Source: Deltaproteobacteria bacterium
GTDB lineage: Bacteria; Desulfobacterota; Binatia; HRBIN30; CADEER01
NCBI GenBank assembly: GCA_029262455.1
Contig: JAJCZJ010000063.1
Coordinates: 1 to 64,000 of the forward strand
Direction: 5' to 3'
DNA length: 64,000 nt
A program made the translations under genes and the position numbers. This document shows positions 59,366 to 64,000 of this stretch, in pieces. Position 1 is the first letter of the stretch. Each line of letters starts with the position of its first letter. The notes under the pieces are model-generated. The model ran no database searches. It was not told where the DNA came from and saw only the letters and a list, made by a program, of their open reading frames with translations.

Positions 59366-62300
59366 CTATCCAACCCGGTCTGAGCTTCGCGGCGGAGCGA
59401 GACTTCGCCCTTTCCAGAGCGAGTAAAGCACCGGGTAAACCAGGAGCTCCAGTGCGAAGGAAGTGACGAGACCACCGACCATCGGAGCGGCGACGCGCTT
59501 CATCATGTCGGCCCCCGTGCCGGCTGACCACATCAGAGGCAACAGCCCCGTGAACGAAGCCAGGACGGTCATCATCTTGGGACGGACTCTCTTTACCGCT
59601 CCTTCGACGATCCCATCGTGGAGCTCGGCGCGGTTGCGAAGGCGGCCGTTGCGTCGCCGCTCTTCGTGGGCGAGGTCGAGGAACAGCAGCATGAACACGC
59701 CGGTTTCGGCGTCGAGCCCCATGAGCGCCACCATGCCGACCCAGACAGCGACCGACATGTTGTAGTCGAGAGCGTACAGCAACCACACCGCGCCGATGAG
59801 AGAGAACGGCACGGCGAGCATGACGATCCCGACTTTCACCACGGACTTCATGTTGAGGTAGAGCAACACGCCGATGAGGAACAGCGTCAAAGGCACGACG
59901 GCGCGCAGACGCTCGTCGACGCGTTTCATGTTCTCGTATTGACCGCTCCACACCAGGCTGTAGCCGGGCGGCAAACGCAGCGCGTCGTTCACGACCTGTC
60001 GAGCTTCTTGCAGGTAGCCTCCGGGGTCTCCTGATTCCAGGTCGACGAAGACGAACCCAGCCAGCTGTCCGTTCTCGTTGCGGATCATGCTGGGACCCTC
60101 CGACTTCCAGACATCGGCGAGGTCGGCAAGGGGCACGTGTCCGCCGGATGGAACCGGCACGAGAATGCGCTCGAGGTCGCTTACGCTGTCGCGCAGATCG
60201 CGAGCGTATCGGACCCGTACCGAGTAACGCTCGCGCCCTTCGATGGTCGTCGTGACCGGCGCTCCACCGATGGCACTGGCGATGATGACGTTCACGTCGT
60301 CGACGCTCACACCGTAGCGGGCGAGCGCGTCCCGGTTCACTTCGAAGTCGAGGTAGTATCCGCCAGCGGAGCGCTCGGCGACGACGCTGCGGGTGCCAGG
60401 GAGATCTCGCAAGAGGACCTCCAATTGCTCACCAATTGTCTGAATCTGTCGCAGGTCCGGCCCTATGACCTTGATACCAATGGGCGTACGCACTCCGGTC
60501 GAGAGCATGTCGATTCGATTCCTGATCGGCATCGTCCAGATGTTCGGAATGCCCGGGAACCGCAACCTCGCGTCCATCTCGGAGCGCAGCTCGTCAAACG
60601 AAATTCGCTCCGGCCAGAGCAGCCGAAGCGGATAGCGGAGGAATTCCGGAGCCGCAGAATACCAGCGCTCGCGCTGGCGCCATTCGGACTCGGGTTTCAG
60701 GAGAATGGTGGTTTCGATCATCGACAGGGGCGCGGGGTCGGTCGATGAGTCGACGCGACCGGCCTTGCCGAACACCGTGGCGACCTCAGGAAACGTCATC
60801 AGGATACGGTCCTGCACATTGAGAATTCGTTGGGCTTCGGTAACCGACATTCCGGGCAAGGCCGTCGGCATGTACAGAAAGGCGCCTTCGTTGAGGGGTG
60901 GCATGAACTCAGACCCGAGCCGCGAATAGATCGGGATGGTCGACAGAACCAACCCGAAGGCGGCGATCAGTGTCGTCTTCGGGTGGCGCAAGACCCAACG
61001 GCAGATCGGTTCGTAAATACGGAAGAGGCGCCGGCTGATAGGGTGCTGCTCCTCGGGGTAGTAGTGTCCGACCGTGATGGTGTTGACGACCGCCGACACC
61101 CAGCGCGGTCGAAAGCGGATCGGCTCGGTACGGGTGAAGAACATGCGTAGCGCGGGGTCGAGGGTAATCGCCAGCAGCGCCGCTAGAGCCATGGTCAGTG
61201 TCTTCGAATAGGCGAGCGGTTTGAACATCCGCCCCTCCCGGTCGACCAGCGTAAAGACCGGCAGAAACGCGACCGCGATCACCAGTAGAGAGAAGAAAAC
61301 GGATGGGCCCACTTCTTTGAGGGCAGCGAGACGCACGGCGTTGACATCGCCCCGCCGCCCACCAGTCGACCATTCCTGCAACCGCTTGTAGGCGTTCTCC
61401 ACCTCGACGATCGCGCCGTCGACGAGGACGCCGACCGAGATCGCGATGCCCGCCAGGGACATGATGTTGACCGTGATGCCCATCAAATAGATCGGAATGA
61501 AGGCGAGCAGGACGGACACTGGGATGGTCAGGATCGGCACGATTGCCGACGGCAGGTGCCAAAGGAACAAGAGGATCACCGCGCTGACGATGATCATTTC
61601 CTGGGTGAGGGCGCTGCGCAGGGTACCAATGGCGCTGCGGATCAGCGGCGAGCGATCGTAGGTCGTGACAATCTCAACGCCCTCGGGAAGGGACAGAGCG
61701 ACCTCCGCAAGTCTGACCTTCACACGGTCGATCACCGCCAAAGCATTCTCGCCCTGGCGCATGACGACTACGCCGCCCACGGTGTCGCCGAGGCCGTCGA
61801 GGTCGGCAACGCCGCGACGGATCTCCGGGCCCAGGGTAACGCGGGCGATGTCGCGCACCAGAATCGGTGTGGCATCGTCGGGGTCGAGGCCGACGACGAT
61901 CTTTTCGATGTCCTGTTTGGAGCGGAGATAGCCGCGACCTCGCACCATGTACTCGGTCCCCGCGAGCTCCAGTAAGCGGCCGCCGGTTTCTTGATTGCCC
62001 CGGCGCACGGCGTCGAGCACGCCGACCAGCGGAACGTCGTAGGCAAGCAGTAGGTCCGGATCGACATCCACCTGGTATTGCTTGACGAAGCCGCCGATCG
62101 CTGCGACCTCGGCAACCCCCGGCACCGACTGCAGTCGATAGCGCAGGTGCCAGTCCTGGAGACTGCGCAGCTCGGCGAGATCGTGTCGCCCCGAGGTGTC
62201 CTTCAGGGCGTACTGATACACCCAACCAACACTGGTGGCGTCCGGTCCCATCACCGTTTCAACACCCTCGGGAAGCCGCGCCAGCACCTTGCTGAGGTAC

Positions 62301-62632
62301 TCGTTGACGCGTGCGCGTGCCCAGTAGAGATCCGTACCATCCTCGAAAATGACGTAGACGTAGGAGTAGCCGAAGTCGGAAAAACCGCGGACGGCCTTCA
62401 CTCTGGGGGCGCCGAGAAGAGCGCTGACAATTGGGTAGGTGACCTGGTCCTCGAGCACGTCGGGTGTGCGATCCCAACGGGAATAGACGATGACCTGGGT
62501 GTCGGACAGATCGGGGATCGCGTCGACCGGAAGCTTGTCGAGGGTCCAGAGCGCTACGAGGCAAGCGCAGGCGGTGACCAGGAGGACCGCGACCCTGTTC
62601 CGCGCGCTGAAGTCGATGATCCTCTCGATCAT
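59366..62632 (-). CDS. CusA/CzcA-family heavy-metal RND pump
   Basis: 1088 residues, complete. It has the HME-RND N-terminus (IIDFSARNRVAVLLVTACAC), porter motifs (MGPDATSVGWVYQYAL is typical of CusA), the relay helix SVGVLVDGAIVEVENAYKRL, and the end MVGGLVTSFALELLVYPVLY. The pattern favours the monovalent Cu/Ag branch. It overlaps the adaptor by 4 bp. No outer-membrane channel gene is seen within the window on this operon; it may lie upstream beyond 64000. Confidence 0.9.
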   Translation of the reverse strand: MIERIIDFSARNRVAVLLVTACACLVALWTLDKLPVDAIPDLSDTQVIVYSRWDRTPDVLEDQVTYPIVSALLGAPRVKAVRGFSDFGYSYVYVIFEDGTDLYWARARVNEYLSKVLARLPEGVETVMGPDATSVGWVYQYALKDTSGRHDLAELRSLQDWHLRYRLQSVPGVAEVAAIGGFVKQYQVDVDPDLLLAYDVPLVGVLDAVRRGNQETGGRLLELAGTEYMVRGRGYLRSKQDIEKIVVGLDPDDATPILVRDIARVTLGPEIRRGVADLDGLGDTVGGVVVMRQGENALAVIDRVKVRLAEVALSLPEGVEIVTTYDRSPLIRSAIGTLRSALTQEMIIVSAVILLFLWHLPSAIVPILTIPVSVLLAFIPIYLMGITVNIMSLAGIAISVGVLVDGAIVEVENAYKRLQEWSTGGRRGDVNAVRLAALKEVGPSVFFSLLVIAVAFLPVFTLVDREGRMFKPLAYSKTLTMALAALLAITLDPALRMFFTRTEPIRFRPRWVSAVVNTITVGHYYPEEQHPISRRLFRIYEPICRWVLRHPKTTLIAAFGLVLSTIPIYSRLGSEFMPPLNEGAFLYMPTALPGMSVTEAQRILNVQDRILMTFPEVATVFGKAGRVDSSTDPAPLSMIETTILLKPESEWRQRERWYSAAPEFLRYPLRLLWPERISFDELRSEMDARLRFPGIPNIWTMPIRNRIDMLSTGVRTPIGIKVIGPDLRQIQTIGEQLEVLLRDLPGTRSVVAERSAGGYYLDFEVNRDALARYGVSVDDVNVIIASAIGGAPVTTTIEGRERYSVRVRYARDLRDSVSDLERILVPVPSGGHVPLADLADVWKSEGPSMIRNENGQLAGFVFVDLESGDPGGYLQEARQVVNDALRLPPGYSLVWSGQYENMKRVDERLRAVVPLTLFLIGVLLYLNMKSVVKVGIVMLAVPFSLIGAVWLLYALDYNMSVAVWVGMVALMGLDAETGVFMLLFLDLAHEERRRNGRLRNRAELHDGIVEGAVKRVRPKMMTVLASFTGLLPLMWSAGTGADMMKRVAAPMVGGLVTSFALELLVYPVLYSLWKGRSLAPPRSSDRVG

Positions 62633-63780
62633 CTGGGGGTGCTTGGCGAGGTGTCTGCTGGCTCGGGAGCCCGCTCAGGGCGCGGCGCGGCAAATGCCGC
62701 CAGCGCCGCACGGAATCGGGATTCGGAGTCGATCAAAAAGTTTGCCGAAGTGACGATCTGCTCACCCGCCGCCAGACCGGTGAGGATCTGGTAGTAGTCG
62801 TCCGCCTCGATCCCAGCTACGACTGCGCGCGGCTCGAAGTGGCCTCCGTCGTCGCGTACGAAAACGATCTGCCGCGTGCCGGTGTCCAGCAGAGCTTCTA
62901 CGGGAAGCGCCAGATGCCGCCCGAGCGGGACTTCGATCTCGACGTGCACGCGCATTCCCGGGCGTAGACCGCCACCCGGCGTGGCGACGAGGACACGGAC
63001 ATCCACACCGCGCGCAACCGGATCGCTGGTCGCGTCGACCGTCACGACACGTCCCCGAAAACTCCGTCCGGGCGATGCCGGCGAGGTAACGGTGACGGCG
63101 TATTCAACGCGTGGGTGATCGATCTCTTGTGCGTAAACCCGACTGTAGACCCATGCGCTTTGTCCAGGCAGCAACAACGTGACGGGGTCGTTGCCAGCCC
63201 GGAACAAGGCGTCGAGCTGAGCGCGGGAGATACCAAGTTGGCGGAGGTTCAGAGCCAACGATCGGCTTCGGCCATCGGCGGCCACCCGACGCTCCTCGCT
63301 CGTCTGGCCGCCAGGACCTTCCGCGACCCGCAAGAGAGCCCGGTATTCACTCAGAAGACCGTAGAGCTCGGGATCGTAGGCCACGGTTCCGGCGGTGCGG
63401 ACTCGGCGGCTCAACTCGCGGTAACCGATCGTCGAGGTCTTGACGCCGATCAACTGTTCGCGCGTCGCCGAAAGCACGATCGGCGCGTGCACGGACGAAT
63501 GGTCCGACCCCCCCGGCGCACTCGTCGTTTCGGGCTCGACGCTCGAAAGGTTCATTCCGCAGATAGGACATTGCCCCGGACCATCGGCGATCACCTGGGG
63601 ATGCATCGAGCACTGGTAAGTGAGGTCGACCGCAGCCCTGGCCGACGGTACCTCACCCGTATCGAGTGCCTGCCACGACCACGTCGCCAAGATCGCAACG
63701 ATCACAACGGTCGCCAAGGTCGCAATAAGAAAAGACGCACCGGCCACGAGTTTCCGTGGCCGCCGCGTCCCTGTTGCCAT
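62629..63780 (-). CDS. CusB-family adaptor with N-terminal metal-binding motif
   Basis: 383 residues from ATG 63780. A membrane/signal segment (about 10-36) is followed by YQCSMHPQVIADGPGQCPIC, a heavy-metal-binding domain with Cys57, Cys71 and Cys74, then adaptor lipoyl and barrel domains (HPRVEYAVTVTSPASPGRSF, RPGMRVHVEIEVPLGRHLA). It couples CusA to the outer-membrane channel and delivers metal. The start is 2 nt beyond the stop of the upstream copper-protein gene, consistent with one operon. Confidence 0.88.
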   Translation of the reverse strand: MATGTRRPRKLVAGASFLIATLATVVIVAILATWSWQALDTGEVPSARAAVDLTYQCSMHPQVIADGPGQCPICGMNLSSVEPETTSAPGGSDHSSVHAPIVLSATREQLIGVKTSTIGYRELSRRVRTAGTVAYDPELYGLLSEYRALLRVAEGPGGQTSEERRVAADGRSRSLALNLRQLGISRAQLDALFRAGNDPVTLLLPGQSAWVYSRVYAQEIDHPRVEYAVTVTSPASPGRSFRGRVVTVDATSDPVARGVDVRVLVATPGGGLRPGMRVHVEIEVPLGRHLALPVEALLDTGTRQIVFVRDDGGHFEPRAVVAGIEADDYYQILTGLAAGEQIVTSANFLIDSESRFRAALAAFAAPRPERAPEPADTSPSTPR

Positions 63781-63782
63781 TT

Positions 63783-64000
63783 TCAACGCAAGATCAGCTT
63801 GTCAGCACGACCGAGGGTTGGATCGGCTTCGTCGTTGGTCATCAACACCGAGATGGCACCACGTAGCGCGCGGCGCATGGCGTGGTCGACAATCGCGTTG
63901 TTGGTCGGTCGATTCGCTGGAGGGACCAGGTCGAAGATGGCACCCGATGCGGGGGGGATGGTGAAGGTCTGAACGCCCTCCGAAACGTTGCGCGGATTGC
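63783..64000 (-). CDS. C-terminus of a probable multicopper oxidase/nitrite-reductase-like cupredoxin (5' end outside window)
   Basis: Seventy-one codons of open frame up to TGA at 63785-63783. The segment NVSEGVQTFTIPPASGAIFD followed by IVDHAMRRALRGAISVLM resembles the last cupredoxin domain of NirK-type and two-domain copper oxidases, where the VDHA His is a copper ligand. A copper enzyme in front of a CusBA pump fits copper handling, or denitrification given the NO genes. Family choice is tentative because most of the gene is missing. Confidence 0.55.
   Translation of the reverse strand, partial: NPRNVSEGVQTFTIPPASGAIFDLVPPANRPTNNAIVDHAMRRALRGAISVLMTNDEADPTLGRADKLILR

Noticed and set aside
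1-64000. CRISPR arrays, rRNA genes, intact transposases, integrases or prophage structural genes
   Set aside because: None seen on either strand; the only mobile-element signs are the attachment-like repeats and toxin-antitoxin pairs.

Overview
The window is GC-rich Gram-negative DNA: lipoprotein signal peptides, outer-membrane efflux channels, periplasmic adaptors, Spy-like and YceI proteins are all present. There are no rRNA genes, no complete tRNA, no CRISPR array and no intact integrase or transposase. Lipoproteins beginning with acidic GDDD-type runs after the lipid Cys, and a secreted propeller protein with a Cys-Asp-rich EF-hand/dockerin-like head followed by Thr-Pro repeats, suggest a deltaproteobacterial-type lineage (Desulfobacterota / Binatota-like). 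That placement is inference from protein style only. Gene content points to a respiring organism that handles halogenated or xenobiotic compounds, metals and nitric oxide.

Layout. 1-2.9 kb: the tail of an unknown gene, then two haloalkane dehalogenase-family proteins (one a lipoprotein) and a small coupled protein. 2.9-14.1 kb: a module bounded by two ~345-bp direct repeats, each ending in the same 41-nt 5' half of a tRNA-Thr(CGT), i.e. remnants of anticodon-loop integration sites. Inside lie a mosaic SprT/hydrolase/dehalogenase ORF, two glutathione transferases, a membrane-anchored peroxiredoxin-like SELENOPROTEIN (in-frame TGA at 7002-7004 plus a bacterial SECIS hairpin), a pectinacetylesterase-like lipoprotein, two decayed genes, a TetR regulator, a sulfatase and a metallo-beta-lactamase lipoprotein. 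14.2-16 kb: two toxin-antitoxin-type pairs (HigBA; XRE regulator plus AbiEii-like nucleotidyltransferase) next to the second repeat.

16-22 kb: OsmC, YceI, an ECF sigma/zinc-finger anti-sigma pair, a phospholipase A2-like lipoprotein, a DUF4056 lipoprotein and a thioredoxin-NrtS fusion. 22.4-34.4 kb: two DoxX-like membrane proteins, malic enzyme, pyruvate:quinone oxidoreductase (PoxB type), patatin, an FMN glutamate-synthase-like protein, a wrecked nucleotide-transporter gene followed by an intact transporter-HEAT fusion, and a double cyclic-nucleotide-domain protein. 34.6-40 kb: a MerA-like flavoprotein, a DUF3179 protein and a TVP38 membrane protein as an apparent operon, then the propeller protein.

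40-47.8 kb: an apparent envelope-stress operon transcribed leftwards: ECF sigma, anti-sigma-like protein, Spy-like protein, outer-membrane factor, adaptor, RND pump. The pump gene is broken by a perfect 16-bp tandem duplication. 48.4-59.4 kb: a nitric-oxide-centred region: quinol NO reductase, a SECRETED protoglobin coupled to a thioredoxin-like protein and divergent from a Cys-cluster MarR regulator with palindromic operators, FMN reductase, carbonic anhydrase, S-formylglutathione hydrolase beside a scar of its usual dehydrogenase partner, hemerythrin plus PAS protein divergent from a siroheme sulfite/nitrite reductase, and an NsrR-type regulator. 59.4-64 kb: a CusBA-type metal efflux pair and the C-terminus of a probable copper oxidase.

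The most notable points are the selenoprotein, the tRNA-half direct repeats, the mosaic dehalogenase ORF, the exported globin/thioredoxin unit, and a small family of intergenic TGCAAC...GCATC repeats at 22, 30 and 34 kb.
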